From contig NZ_FNDS01000006.1 of assembly GCF_900099785.1 (NCBI RefSeq), positions 1-64,000 of the forward strand: a DNA stretch of 64,000 nt. Direction: 5' to 3'. Source of the stretch: Pseudomonas panipatensis (lineage in GTDB: Bacteria; Pseudomonadota; Gammaproteobacteria; Pseudomonadales; Pseudomonadaceae). The notes beneath the pieces are model-generated. The model was not told the origin of the DNA. It ran no database searches and saw only the letters and a list, made by a program, of their open reading frames with translations. The stretch's first letter is position 1, and every line of letters begins with the position of its first letter. The translations under genes were made by a program, and so were the position numbers. Shown here one piece after another: positions 17,593 to 25,727 of this stretch.

Positions 17593-18918
17593 ATGCAACC
17601 GACCACGCCCGTGCCTTTCTCCGCCGAGCAGATGAAGTGGTACGAACAGGCCTGCGCCCGCATCGATCCCAAGCGCTTGCAGGACCTGCTGTTCGCCCTG
17701 ACCGATATACACAGCCCGACCGGTTTCGCGCGGGCGGCCAGCGAATTCATGGTCCAGCACATGAACAGGATCGGCATGACCGCGCGCTACCAGCCGATGA
17801 GCTTCACCAGCGGCAATGCCCTCGGCGAACTGCGCGGTAGCGGGGGCGGCGCCAGCGTGCTGCTGTACGCGCCGATCGATACTCACCTGGAGTGCAGCGA
17901 GGCGGAGAAGATTCTCACCGGGGAAGGCGCTGAAGCCGATCTGCAGCCCCATGCGCAGAGGCTCGACGACTGGGTGTTCGGCCTGGGCGCTTCCAACCCC
18001 AAGGGCATGATCGCCACCCTGACCGAGGTCGCCACCGCGCTGATCGAGGCCGAGGTGCCGCTGATCGGCGACCTGATGCTGGGCATGGCCGATGGCGGCA
18101 TGCCGGTGGATATCGCCGCGCGCGGCCACGCCGGGATGTCCAACGGCGTGGCGCATCTGCTCAACCGTGGCGGCTACCCCGACTTCGCCATCGTCATGAA
18201 GCCCTGGAACTGGGTCTACCACGAAGAGCCGGGCATGGGCTGGTTCAAGCTGCGCGTGCACGGCACCCTCGGCTACGCCGGCGTGCCGCGCGGCACGCCC
18301 GGCTTCCGCAGCTCGGTAGTGCCGGCGGCAACGGTGATCCAAGAGCTGGAGCAGTGGATCATCGACTACGCCGAGCGCAACACCTCCGGCGTGATCTGTC
18401 CGCACGGTTGGATCGCCGGTGTGCGTGGCGGGGACCCTGAGCGCCCGGCCTTTCCCTCGGCGGTGACGGAGATCTTCTTCGACGTACGGGTCAATCCGCG
18501 CACCAGCCCGGCCGAGGTCAAGGCGCAATTCGCCAACTTCGTCCGCGCGTTGCAGGCGCAACGGCCGGAGTTGGATCTGGACTGGGAAATGTATGGCTCG
18601 GTGCCCGGCGGCACGACCGATCCGCAGAACTGGATCATCCAGTCGTGCAAGCGCGGCTGGGAGCATCTTGAGCGCCGTCCCCACGGCACGCCCGATCTGC
18701 TGGGCGGGCAGACCGACGGCGCGGCGCTGCGCCGCCTGGGCGTCCCCACCGCGCGCATCGGCTGGCCGTGGCCGGCCACTGGCGCGCCGTTGCCGGTGGC
18801 CGAGGGGTTGGGCGGAATGGGCGCGACCTATATCCCGGACCTGATCCCTTGCGCGCAGAAAATCCTCTACGCGCTGATCGACACCCTGACCCGTCCACGC
18901 CACGAAATGGGCTTGTGA
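17593..18918 (+). CDS. M20-family-like protein lacking the usual metal ligands
   Basis: A 441-residue protein with the M20 peptidase/deacylase layout (catalytic halves around a lid domain at about 215-330). Aligned by eye, the canonical residues are changed. The normal GHxDT reads APIDT (His to Pro at 94). The normal GADMKG reads GASNPKG (Asp to Asn at 135). The Glu-Glu before GG reads Ala-Asp near 166-169. D96 remains. It may use another metal site or a different chemistry; M20 folds are known to act on aromatic amines (5-nitroanthranilate aminohydrolase). It is 11 bases after the reductase gene with AGGAG before the ATG. Function is unassigned. Confidence 0.8.
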   Translation: MQPTTPVPFSAEQMKWYEQACARIDPKRLQDLLFALTDIHSPTGFARAASEFMVQHMNRIGMTARYQPMSFTSGNALGELRGSGGGASVLLYAPIDTHLECSEAEKILTGEGAEADLQPHAQRLDDWVFGLGASNPKGMIATLTEVATALIEAEVPLIGDLMLGMADGGMPVDIAARGHAGMSNGVAHLLNRGGYPDFAIVMKPWNWVYHEEPGMGWFKLRVHGTLGYAGVPRGTPGFRSSVVPAATVIQELEQWIIDYAERNTSGVICPHGWIAGVRGGDPERPAFPSAVTEIFFDVRVNPRTSPAEVKAQFANFVRALQAQRPELDLDWEMYGSVPGGTTDPQNWIIQSCKRGWEHLERRPHGTPDLLGGQTDGAALRRLGVPTARIGWPWPATGAPLPVAEGLGGMGATYIPDLIPCAQKILYALIDTLTRPRHEMGL

Positions 18919-18933
18919 GAAGAGGCAATGGTC

Positions 18934-19671
18934 ATGCGCAAACGCATCAAGATGATTTTCCCCGTGCCGATGAGCGAGGCCACGCGGCCGCTGGTGGAGT
19001 CGCAGCTGCCCGCGTCGCTGGTGCGCGCCGATATCGACGTCAGCTTCGTCGGCGCCGGCCAGGTGATGAGCTTGGCCGACAGCTATTACGACATGGCGAT
19101 CATGGAGGCGGCGGTCATCCAGGCTGGGGTCAAGGCGGAGGAGGAGGGCTACGACGCGCTATGCATCAATACCGTGAGCGATTCCGGCCTGGCGGCCCTG
19201 CGCTCGCGCCTGTCGATTCCGGTGCTCGCCCCGGGCATCGCCGCCTTCCATACGGCCTGCATGCTGGGCCACAGGTTCAGCATTCTGACCATGTGGCCGC
19301 GCTGGTATCCGCTGTACCGCAAGACCCTCAAGGAGTACGGCCTGGAGTCCCGCCTGGCGTCGATCCGCTCGATCGACGTGCGGCCGGATACCGAGGCACT
19401 GCTGCAGGGCAAGGAGGAGGTGGTCTTCGCCAAGCTGCTGGAGGCCGGTCGGCGCGCCATCGAAGAAGACGGCGCCGATGTGCTGGTACTTGGCTCCACC
19501 ACCATGCACCAGTCCCACGCCTATCTGGCCGAGCACCTGCCGGTGCCGGTGCTCAACCCTGGGCTGATCGCCTACAAGCAGTGCGAGCTGCTGCTCGATC
19601 TCGGCCTGGCCCACAGCAAGCTCGCCTACCCCGATCCCGAACTCATCAAGGACGCGGCGTTCAGCCGCTGA
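18934..19671 (+). CDS. Asp/Glu/hydantoin racemase-superfamily protein without the catalytic cysteines
   Basis: A protein of about 245 residues with the two-domain Asp/Glu racemase fold, closest in style to hydantoin racemases. The first catalytic position (usually C in ACxxDxG) reads NTVSDSG, and the second (usually LGCxGM) reads LGSTTM. Both Cys are therefore replaced, by Thr and Ser. A Cys lies three residues before the first position but is out of register. The enzyme is unlikely to be a two-base Cys racemase; isomerase, decarboxylase-like or lyase activity is possible. ATG 18934 is preferred because AGAGG is 8 bases upstream; ATG 18928 is in frame. It sits between the M20-like protein and an amidase. 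Confidence 0.85.
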   Translation: MRKRIKMIFPVPMSEATRPLVESQLPASLVRADIDVSFVGAGQVMSLADSYYDMAIMEAAVIQAGVKAEEEGYDALCINTVSDSGLAALRSRLSIPVLAPGIAAFHTACMLGHRFSILTMWPRWYPLYRKTLKEYGLESRLASIRSIDVRPDTEALLQGKEEVVFAKLLEAGRRAIEEDGADVLVLGSTTMHQSHAYLAEHLPVPVLNPGLIAYKQCELLLDLGLAHSKLAYPDPELIKDAAFSR

Positions 19672-19694
19672 CCCGTTCGCCCAGGAGCCCTGGC

Positions 19695-21143
19695 ATGAAA
19701 ATCTTGGATTCCGTGGTCGGTCACGTACTCTCCGACCTGACCATCGCCGAAGCCACCGCCGCTTTCCGCGATGGCGTGCTGAGCAGCACCGAACTGGTCG
19801 CCGCTTGCCTGGAACGTGCCGACGACGGCAAGGAACTGAATATCTACGTCACCCTGGACGGCGAAGGCGCCCTGGCTGCCGCCAGGGCGGCGGACGAAGC
19901 CCGTCTGGCCGGCATGCCGCAGAAACCGCTGAGCGGTATCCCCGTGGTGATCAAGGACAATATCCACGCCGCGGGCCTGCCCTGTACCGCCGGCTCGCCG
20001 GCCTTCGCCACCTTCGTGCCGACGAGCGATGCTCCCAGCGTGCAACGGCTGCGCGATGCCGGGGCCATCATTCTCGGCAAGACCAACATGCATGAACTGG
20101 CCTTCGGCGCCACCGGCTACAACGCTGCGTTCAATACCGGCAGCCGCACCGGCGTGCGCAACCCCTACGATAGCGAGCGAATCGCCGGTGGCTCATCCTC
20201 CGGCAGCGCTGCCGCGCTGGGCGCGCGCATGGCCCTGGCGGCGCTGGGCACCGATACCGGCGGCTCGATGCGCATTCCCTGTGCGCTGAATGGCTGCGCG
20301 TCCCTGCGTCCGAGCGCTGGCCGTTACAGCGCTCAGGGGGTCATCCCGATCGCGCGCAGTCGCGACACCGTCGGGCCGATGGCCCTGTGCATGGCCGACG
20401 TGGCTCTGCTCGATGCGCTGATCACCGGGGAATACGCCCTGCCGCCGATCACCCTGGCCGAGCTGCGCCTGGGCATCCCCAATGAGCTATGGGGCAACCT
20501 CGACGACGACACCCGCGAACAGGCCGAGGCAGCCCTGGACAAGCTGCGTGCCCACGGCGTGAGTCTGGTCCGGATCGACAACGCAGGCCTGCTGGAATTG
20601 AACGAGCCGGTCGGTTTCCCGGTGGTGATCCATGAGGCCTATGACTGCATGGTCGGCTACCTGCGCGAGCAGGGGCACGCGATGACCATCGAGGAGGTCG
20701 GCGCAAGGATCAGCAGCCCCGATGTGCGGGCCATCTACGAGGAGTGGGTGCTGCCGCGCAAGATGCCGAGCGCCACCGGCCCGGTCGATGTCGCCCCCCT
20801 CTACGAGGCCGCGCAGAACGCTGGCCGCGAGGCCCTGCGCGAGCGCTATCAGGATCTCTTCGAGCTGCACGGCCTGGACGCCTTGCTCTTTCCCACCACT
20901 CCGGTGGTCGCGCCGTTGGCCAACGATGAGGTCAACCTGCCGAGCAACTTCCAGGCCCTGATCCAGAACACCGAACCGGCCGCCAGTGCCGGCCTGCCGT
21001 GCATTCAACTGCCGGTCGGCCTGGGTAGCCGCAGTGGTTTGCCGGTGGGGATGGAACTCGACGCGCCAGGCGGCAGCGATCGGCGTCTGCTGGCCATCGG
21101 TGTGGCGCTGGAAAGCATCTTCGGGCGCATCCCGCGCGCTTAG
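19695..21143 (+). CDS. Amidase (amidase-signature family), second copy
   Basis: A 482-residue amidase with triad positions K87 (VIKDN), serines 167-169 in GGSSSG and nucleophile S191 in GTDTGGSMR. In length and motif it is close to indoleacetamide and mandelamide hydrolases, which release arylacetic or mandelic acids from amides. AGGAG precedes the ATG, 23 bases after the previous stop. The fourth gene of the reductase operon. Whether it acts before ring hydroxylation or on a ring-cleaved nitrogen product cannot be told. Confidence 0.9.
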   Translation: MKILDSVVGHVLSDLTIAEATAAFRDGVLSSTELVAACLERADDGKELNIYVTLDGEGALAAARAADEARLAGMPQKPLSGIPVVIKDNIHAAGLPCTAGSPAFATFVPTSDAPSVQRLRDAGAIILGKTNMHELAFGATGYNAAFNTGSRTGVRNPYDSERIAGGSSSGSAAALGARMALAALGTDTGGSMRIPCALNGCASLRPSAGRYSAQGVIPIARSRDTVGPMALCMADVALLDALITGEYALPPITLAELRLGIPNELWGNLDDDTREQAEAALDKLRAHGVSLVRIDNAGLLELNEPVGFPVVIHEAYDCMVGYLREQGHAMTIEEVGARISSPDVRAIYEEWVLPRKMPSATGPVDVAPLYEAAQNAGREALRERYQDLFELHGLDALLFPTTPVVAPLANDEVNLPSNFQALIQNTEPAASAGLPCIQLPVGLGSRSGLPVGMELDAPGGSDRRLLAIGVALESIFGRIPRA

Positions 21144-21181
21144 TGGCACTGCCAATCCCATTGGCCGAAACAGGGGGACGT

Positions 21182-21940
21182 ATGAGTCAGGACAACGAGC
21201 TTCGAGACAGGGTCATCATCGTGACGGGAGGTGCCAGTGGTATGGGCCGTGACACCTGCCTGGCGCTGGCCAGGGCCGGTGCCAGGGTGGTGCTGGGCAA
21301 CCGCACCGCGTCAGCCGGACAGGCGCTGGCCGAGGACATAGTCGCGGCCGGCGGCCAGGCGCTGTTCCGCAGCACCGATGTGTCTCGCGCCGAAGACTGC
21401 GAAGCACTGGTCCAGCTGGCCATGAACCACTATGGGCGGGTGGATGGGGCGTTCAACAACGCCGGTCTGCAGCGCGAATTCAACGACCTTCACGAAACCC
21501 CCGTAGAGGACCTCTCCGAGGTCATCGACATCAACCTCAAGGGCGTCCTCTACATGATGAAGTACGAAGCCGCAGCCATGCTGCGAAGCGGCGGAGGGGC
21601 CATCGTCAACAACGCATCGATCTTCGCTCTCAAGGCCATGCCCAAGACCGCCTATTACGTCGCCGCCAAGCACGGCATCGTCGGCGCCACTCGTGCGGCG
21701 GCGCTGGATTACGCCACCCGCGGCATCCGTATCAACGCGGTGTGCCCCGGTCCGATCAAGACCCCCAGTTTCGACCGCGTGACCAATGGCGACGAGCACC
21801 TGTACGACGACGGTGTGCCCATGCAGCGCATCGGCCGTCCCGCTGAAGTGACCGCGGCCGTGCTCTGGCTGCTGTCGACCCAATCGTCTTATGTCACCGG
21901 CGCCACCCTCTCGGTGGACGGCGGCATGTCGGCCGAGTGA
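21182..21940 (+). CDS. Short-chain dehydrogenase/reductase
   Basis: A 252-residue classical SDR: NAD(P)-binding TGGASGMG at 15-22, NNAG at 92-95, catalytic S146, Y159 and K163, and the C-terminal SxYVTGATLSVDGGM. In an operon with a ring-hydroxylating oxygenase and an extradiol dioxygenase, it may oxidise a cis-dihydrodiol to the catechol. If the CarAa-like enzyme makes an angular or monohydroxylated product, it may oxidise a later alcohol instead. GGGGGA stands before the ATG. Annotated at 21182, not at the upstream GTG 21143 that overlaps the amidase. Confidence 0.9.
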   Translation: MSQDNELRDRVIIVTGGASGMGRDTCLALARAGARVVLGNRTASAGQALAEDIVAAGGQALFRSTDVSRAEDCEALVQLAMNHYGRVDGAFNNAGLQREFNDLHETPVEDLSEVIDINLKGVLYMMKYEAAAMLRSGGGAIVNNASIFALKAMPKTAYYVAAKHGIVGATRAAALDYATRGIRINAVCPGPIKTPSFDRVTNGDEHLYDDGVPMQRIGRPAEVTAAVLWLLSTQSSYVTGATLSVDGGMSAE

Positions 21941-21977
21941 GAGCCGCCCGCCGGCCCCGGCCAGAGGAGAACCCGCA

Positions 21978-22937
21978 ATGATCAACGCTCTGAGTTACGT
22001 CGTCGTCGATACCCCCCACCTGGCGCAGTGGATGGACCAGGCCCGTCATCTCGTCGGCCTGCACGTGGAGGTGGTGGAGCCCGATGTGTGCGTGCGCCTG
22101 CGCGCCGACGAAAAGGTCCAGCGCCTGCTGCTGACCGCCTGCAGCGGCGAGCCCTCGATGGGCATGGGCTTCGAGGTAGCGGACGCTGCCGCACTGCAAC
22201 AGGCGGGCCGCGCCCTCGAGGCCGCGGGCTATCCCACCACGCCCGGCACCAGCGAAGAACTGCGACTGCGCGGCGTAGCCGGCATGCTGCACTTCCGGGA
22301 CCCGGACGGCGTGCGCCTGGAGATCGCCTATGGCCTGGCCGACGCCGACAGCCCGTTCCAGCCGGGGCGGCCGCTGGGAGGCTTCCGTACCGGCGACATG
22401 GGCATCGGCCACGTGGCCTTGATCACCGAGCACTTCGATGAACTCAGCCGGTTGTACCGGGAGGTGCTTGGCTTCCGCGTCAGCGACCACACCCAGGCGC
22501 CGTTCCGCGTCGAATTCCTGCACGTCAACCCACGCCATCACAGCATCGGCCTGGCCCACACCGGCGGGCCGGCGAAGATCTATCACCTGATGCTCGAATA
22601 CAACGACTTCGACGACCTCGGTCGCGCCTACGACATGGCCTTGACCGACCCCGACAGCATCGGCGTCACCCTCGGGCGCCACATCAACGACCACGTCACG
22701 TCGTTCTACCTGAAGAACCCGGACGGCTGGATGTACGAGCTGGGTTGGGCCAGCCGCACCATCGGCCCGGACTGGCAGGTCGAAGAGCTGCAGGGCATGA
22801 GCCTGTGGGGACACGACCGTACCTGGTTGCCGCCGGCCAAGCGCGAGGAGGCTCGTCAGATCCTCAAGCGCCTTTCCGACCAGGGCATGCGCGCGCCCGT
22901 CATCACCACCACCCAAACCACAAAGGTCAAACAATGA
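21978..22937 (+). CDS. Type I extradiol dioxygenase (BphC-like)
   Basis: A 319-residue two-domain vicinal-oxygen-chelate dioxygenase. By analogy with BphC the Fe(II) ligands are H145 (GIGHVAL), H203 (IYHLML) and E254 (MYELGW). The active-site histidines are H188 and H239 (NDHVTSFY). It would cleave a catechol-type ring next to the hydroxyl pair. AGAGGAG precedes the ATG, and its stop overlaps the next gene (ATGA). This is the ring-opening step of the locus. The specificity (catechol, dihydroxybiphenyl-like or larger) cannot be told. Confidence 0.9.
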   Translation: MINALSYVVVDTPHLAQWMDQARHLVGLHVEVVEPDVCVRLRADEKVQRLLLTACSGEPSMGMGFEVADAAALQQAGRALEAAGYPTTPGTSEELRLRGVAGMLHFRDPDGVRLEIAYGLADADSPFQPGRPLGGFRTGDMGIGHVALITEHFDELSRLYREVLGFRVSDHTQAPFRVEFLHVNPRHHSIGLAHTGGPAKIYHLMLEYNDFDDLGRAYDMALTDPDSIGVTLGRHINDHVTSFYLKNPDGWMYELGWASRTIGPDWQVEELQGMSLWGHDRTWLPPAKREEARQILKRLSDQGMRAPVITTTQTTKVKQ

Positions 22938-23797
22938 CTGCCGCAAACCCGTCTGCCTCACCGGAGATAGCCAACCGCCTGGCGGTTGGCGAATGCACCT
23001 TCAACTACCACGACAGAGGGCAGGGCGAGGTCATCCTGCTGATCCATGGTTCCGGTCCCGGCGTGACCGCCTGGGCCAACTGGCGCGGCGTGATCCCGAC
23101 CCTCGCCCAGCGCGCGCGGGTCATCGCCCCGGACATGCTCGGCTTTGGCTACACCCGCTGCCCATCGCAGTGGAAGCTCGACCCGGCCACCTGGGTCCAG
23201 TCGCTCATCGGTCTGCTCGATGCGTTGCACATCGACCAGGTCGCGATCGTCGGCAACTCCTTCGGTGGCGCCATCGCTCTGGCCTTCGCCGCTGCCCACC
23301 CGCAACGGGTCAGCCGTCTGGTGCTGATGGGCGCAGCCGGTCTGTCGTTCCCGCTGACCGAGGGCCTGGACAAGGTCTGGGGCTACCAACCCTCGCTGCC
23401 GGCCATGCGCGAACTGATGGAGGTCTTCGCCTATGACCACAGCCTGATCAACGATGACCTGGTGCGCATGCGCTACGAAGCCAGCGTGCGTGACGACGTG
23501 CAGAGCCGTTTCGCTCAGTTATTCCCGGCGCCGCGCCAGCAGGGCGTGGAAATGCTCGCCTTGGCGGAGGGAGCGTTGTCCGCGCTAGCGCACCCGACCC
23601 TGCTGATCCACGGTCGCGACGACCGGGTCATTCCTCTGGCGCTCTCCGAACGCATGCTGCGCCTGATCCCCAATTCTCAGTTGCACGTATTCGGTGGCTG
23701 CGGCCACTGGGTACAAATCGAAAAAGCCCAGGCTTTCACCCGTCTGCTGGTCGACTTCCTGATCGACGAGCCGGCCACTGCAGGAGCACAAGCATGA
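22934..23797 (+). CDS. Meta-cleavage-product hydrolase, alpha/beta hydrolase
   Basis: A 287-residue enzyme close in motif to XylF/DmpD/TodF hydrolases: HGSGPGVTAWANW (38-50), nucleophile S109 in VGNSFGG, Asp in GRDDRVIP, and His in GCGHWVQIE. It would hydrolyse the extradiol ring-cleavage product to 2-hydroxypenta-2,4-dienoate and an acid. It overlaps the dioxygenase gene by 4 bases, the strongest pairing evidence that these two act in sequence. Its product would feed the aldolase pathway at the left edge. Confidence 0.9.
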   Translation: MTAANPSASPEIANRLAVGECTFNYHDRGQGEVILLIHGSGPGVTAWANWRGVIPTLAQRARVIAPDMLGFGYTRCPSQWKLDPATWVQSLIGLLDALHIDQVAIVGNSFGGAIALAFAAAHPQRVSRLVLMGAAGLSFPLTEGLDKVWGYQPSLPAMRELMEVFAYDHSLINDDLVRMRYEASVRDDVQSRFAQLFPAPRQQGVEMLALAEGALSALAHPTLLIHGRDDRVIPLALSERMLRLIPNSQLHVFGGCGHWVQIEKAQAFTRLLVDFLIDEPATAGAQA

Positions 23798-24219
23798 ATC
23801 GCGAAACCATCCGGGGCCGCTGGGCCATCCTCTCCTGGGAACAGGTCTACGACGATGGCCGGGTTGTGTACCCCATGGGCACCGCCTTGGAGGGCTTTAT
23901 CGAATACAGCGATTTCGGCATGTTCTGCGTCATCGCCAAGGCCGATCGCGAACCCTTCGTCAGCGGTGGACAGTGGTCGGCGAGTGATGCTGAGAAAGCC
24001 GCCGCCTACGGCAGTTACCTGACCTATGCGGGCGCTTTCGACGTGCAGGGCGATACCGTATTACACCATGTTCGCCACAGTCTCTTTCCGAACTGGGAAG
24101 GCGGGACGCAACGACGCATTGCGCATCTGGACGGCGGGGTGCTGGCCCTTACCGCGCGCCTGGAGGAGGGCTCCAGCGAAGCACGCACCGCGACGTTGCG
24201 TTGGCGACGTGCTGAATAG
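23794..24219 (+). CDS. Lipocalin-like domain protein
   Basis: A 141-residue protein beginning with IRGRWAILSWEQVYDDG and having GFIEYSDFGMFCVI, the pattern of the lipocalin-like domain family (PF13924 type). Members are found at the ends of catabolic operons and probably bind small hydrophobic ligands or act as minor hydrolases or isomerases. The ATG overlaps the upstream stop (ATGA). The last gene of the reductase operon. No signal peptide, so it is cytoplasmic. The function is not established for this family. Confidence 0.8.
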   Translation: MNRETIRGRWAILSWEQVYDDGRVVYPMGTALEGFIEYSDFGMFCVIAKADREPFVSGGQWSASDAEKAAAYGSYLTYAGAFDVQGDTVLHHVRHSLFPNWEGGTQRRIAHLDGGVLALTARLEEGSSEARTATLRWRRAE

Positions 24220-24589
24220 ATTTCTCAAGGTGGCCCATCGCTGAGCGACAGGCCGAACGGGTCGTCACCCCCGGCCTCGCCAGCAACCACGTTCCACGGC
24301 GTCGCCGGAAACTCGCCTGGCAGGGCTGCGCTTCAGCGCCGGCAGGAGGGTATGCAAGCGCAGTTACCCGGCGCCTGTCGCGCAACTGATACGCAGGACT
24401 GGCCGCTTTGCGCGCTCCGTCCGCTGCGCGAGCCTGGCGCCCGGGCCTTTCGCGGGCATGGCAGCTGGTTGGATGGACCCTGCATGGACCGTCAAACGGT
24501 CAGTGTATCGAGATTGATAAGAAATTGGCGCTGATTTATTGACGTTAATTGGCTATCATTTCGCTATTACATCTTGTAGGGCTCATGCG
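24220..24589. other. Intergenic region ending in an AT-rich promoter-like stretch
   Basis: About 370 bases after the reductase operon. The last 100 bases are clearly AT-richer than the surroundings and include TTGACG at 24539-24544, but no well-spaced -10 partner. No terminator hairpin was found after the operon. Confidence 0.4.
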
Positions 24590-24892
24590 ATGTACAGGTA
24601 TTTTGTCGACCGTGCGAACTTGAGGGCCGTCGCGCAGTATTTGATCGATGCTCGCCAGGCGGAGGTGTCTGACGTGCTGGCCGTCAAGGCGATGCTGAAG
24701 CACCGCTTGAAGGAAACGTTCGCGGTGCAGGGCACGTCCGTCAACTTCGATGCCTGTGCCTGTGTCTGCGAACCGGTGTTCTGCATGCCGGTGGAGAAAC
24801 CGGGCGGCCGGCGCACGGACGTGATGCTGAATCTGTTGATCCGCTCCGGCACCAACGGCGCCGCCGCTTGGGAGTTCGAGCGCCTGGCCTGA
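24590..24892 (+). CDS. Small hypothetical protein
   Basis: A 100-residue ORF with no family I recognise. It begins with a basic helical region (MYRYFVDRANLRAVAQYLID) and has a cysteine-rich patch ACACVCEPVFC near the centre. It is preceded by an AT-rich stretch suitable for a promoter, but no clear ribosome site is visible. It is isolated between the two metabolic loci. It could be a chance ORF in high-GC DNA. Confidence 0.4.
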   Translation: MYRYFVDRANLRAVAQYLIDARQAEVSDVLAVKAMLKHRLKETFAVQGTSVNFDACACVCEPVFCMPVEKPGGRRTDVMLNLLIRSGTNGAAAWEFERLA

Positions 24893-25157
24893 GGGCCGCG
24901 ACGGCTCGCGGCGATGGCCGGCGCCAGTGTGCTGCCAGAGCAGGTTGCGGCCGCTGTCCTCGACGACCCTCTCATCGATCGATGACTCCCTGGTTGTAAC
25001 AGTGAATGGAATTGTTCGAGTGTCACCACGCAAGTGGCGCTCGGGTTCTTGCGCCTTTGCCTGTCGGTATATGTAACGGGAAGAAACGGCGGGCGTTGCG
25101 CAGCGCATTTTTGTCTGGCGCCTGGTGCATTAAGTGGCGGGCGAAGAGCGATGACAA

Positions 25158-25183
25158 ATGAATGAAGATGAAACTTCGTTCAT
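25158..25183. repeat. Inverted repeat, 10-bp arms
   Basis: ATGAATGAAG and CTTCGTTCAT (one mismatch) surround a 6-base loop, just upstream of the sigma-54-like element. It may be an operator or enhancer-type dyad. Confidence 0.4.
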
Positions 25184-25211
25184 GTATTTAAACTTGTTTT
25201 CTAAATGGCCT

Positions 25212-25226
25212 TGGCATTGTTCCTGC
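25212..25226 (+). promoter_or_regulatory. Sigma-54-like -24/-12 element
   Basis: TGGCATTGTTCCTGC fits the sigma-54 pattern TGGCAC-N5-TTGC, with GG and GC ten bases apart. No convincing gene follows within 400 bases, so it could drive an RNA, belong to a lost gene or be chance. Confidence 0.35.
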
Positions 25227-25321
25227 GGAACCCCGGCAGTACCGGCGAGAACGCCGTCTGGAGCCGATTCGGCGGCTCTGTCGCGCGGCTTGGCCGAGTC
25301 ATGCGGGGGCTGTCGCTCAGG

Positions 25322-25352
25322 CAAAAAAAGGCCGCCCAAAGAGTTGGCGGCC
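25322..25352 (-). terminator. Rho-independent terminator for leftward transcription
   Basis: Read on the minus strand, GGCCGCC and GGCGGCC form a 7-bp stem followed by seven T. No minus-strand gene is visible directly upstream, which again suggests a lost gene or an unrecognised RNA. Confidence 0.55.
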
Positions 25353-25607
25353 GTAGAAGGAACGGGCAAAGTATCCCAGGGCGTGGTATTGCCTGCGATT
25401 GAAAAATAATTCATCTGATGACGAGATGAGTCCGTTCTCGAATGGATAGTCCGGTGATCTGCAAATTTGTCGCTTGAATGGCATTGCACCGGGATGAGTG
25501 ACGCGACGCAGCGCGTCGATGATCACCCGCGGAATAATCCCGGCGTACCGCCCAGGCGCTCGTAGCCGGCGCGCTCGAACAGCGGCCATTCACCCGCTCG
25601 AAGTGTC

Positions 25608-25673
25608 CCTGTCATGAAATGAAAAGTGCCTGTCGCGCGATGAGAAGCGGGTCCTCGCGCCGCTCCCTAGAGT
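25608..25673 (+). promoter_or_regulatory. AraC-type 21-bp direct repeat and promoter of the quinone oxidoreductase operon
   Basis: CCTGTC-N5-ATGAAAAG at 25608-25626 is repeated as CCTGTC-N5-ATGAGAAG at 25629-25647, exactly 21 bp on. A -10-like TAGAGT at 25668-25673 starts 20 bases after the second repeat. The same arrangement stands at 33357-33422. Confidence 0.65.
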
Positions 25674-25727
25674 CTGGATTCATGGGGGCACTGCCCCTCC
25701 AACAAGAAACCAGAGGGGAGATGTGGC

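Larger units (their letters stand above)
24893..25607. other. Long intergenic region with scattered signals
   Basis: No supported gene in about 700 bases. It holds a near-perfect inverted repeat (25158-25183), a sigma-54-like promoter (25212-25226) with no clear target gene, and a leftward terminator (25322-25352). The complement of about 25520-25600 can be read as a short peptide ending GYERLGGTPGLFRG before a stop. It may be a remnant of a lost gene, but I cannot name it. Confidence 0.45.

Noticed and set aside
25520-25600. Truncated haemoglobin or acetyltransferase remnant on the minus strand (GYERLGGTPGLFRG)
   Set aside because: The segment is only about 25 codons long and ends in a stop; the resemblance is too short to name a family.
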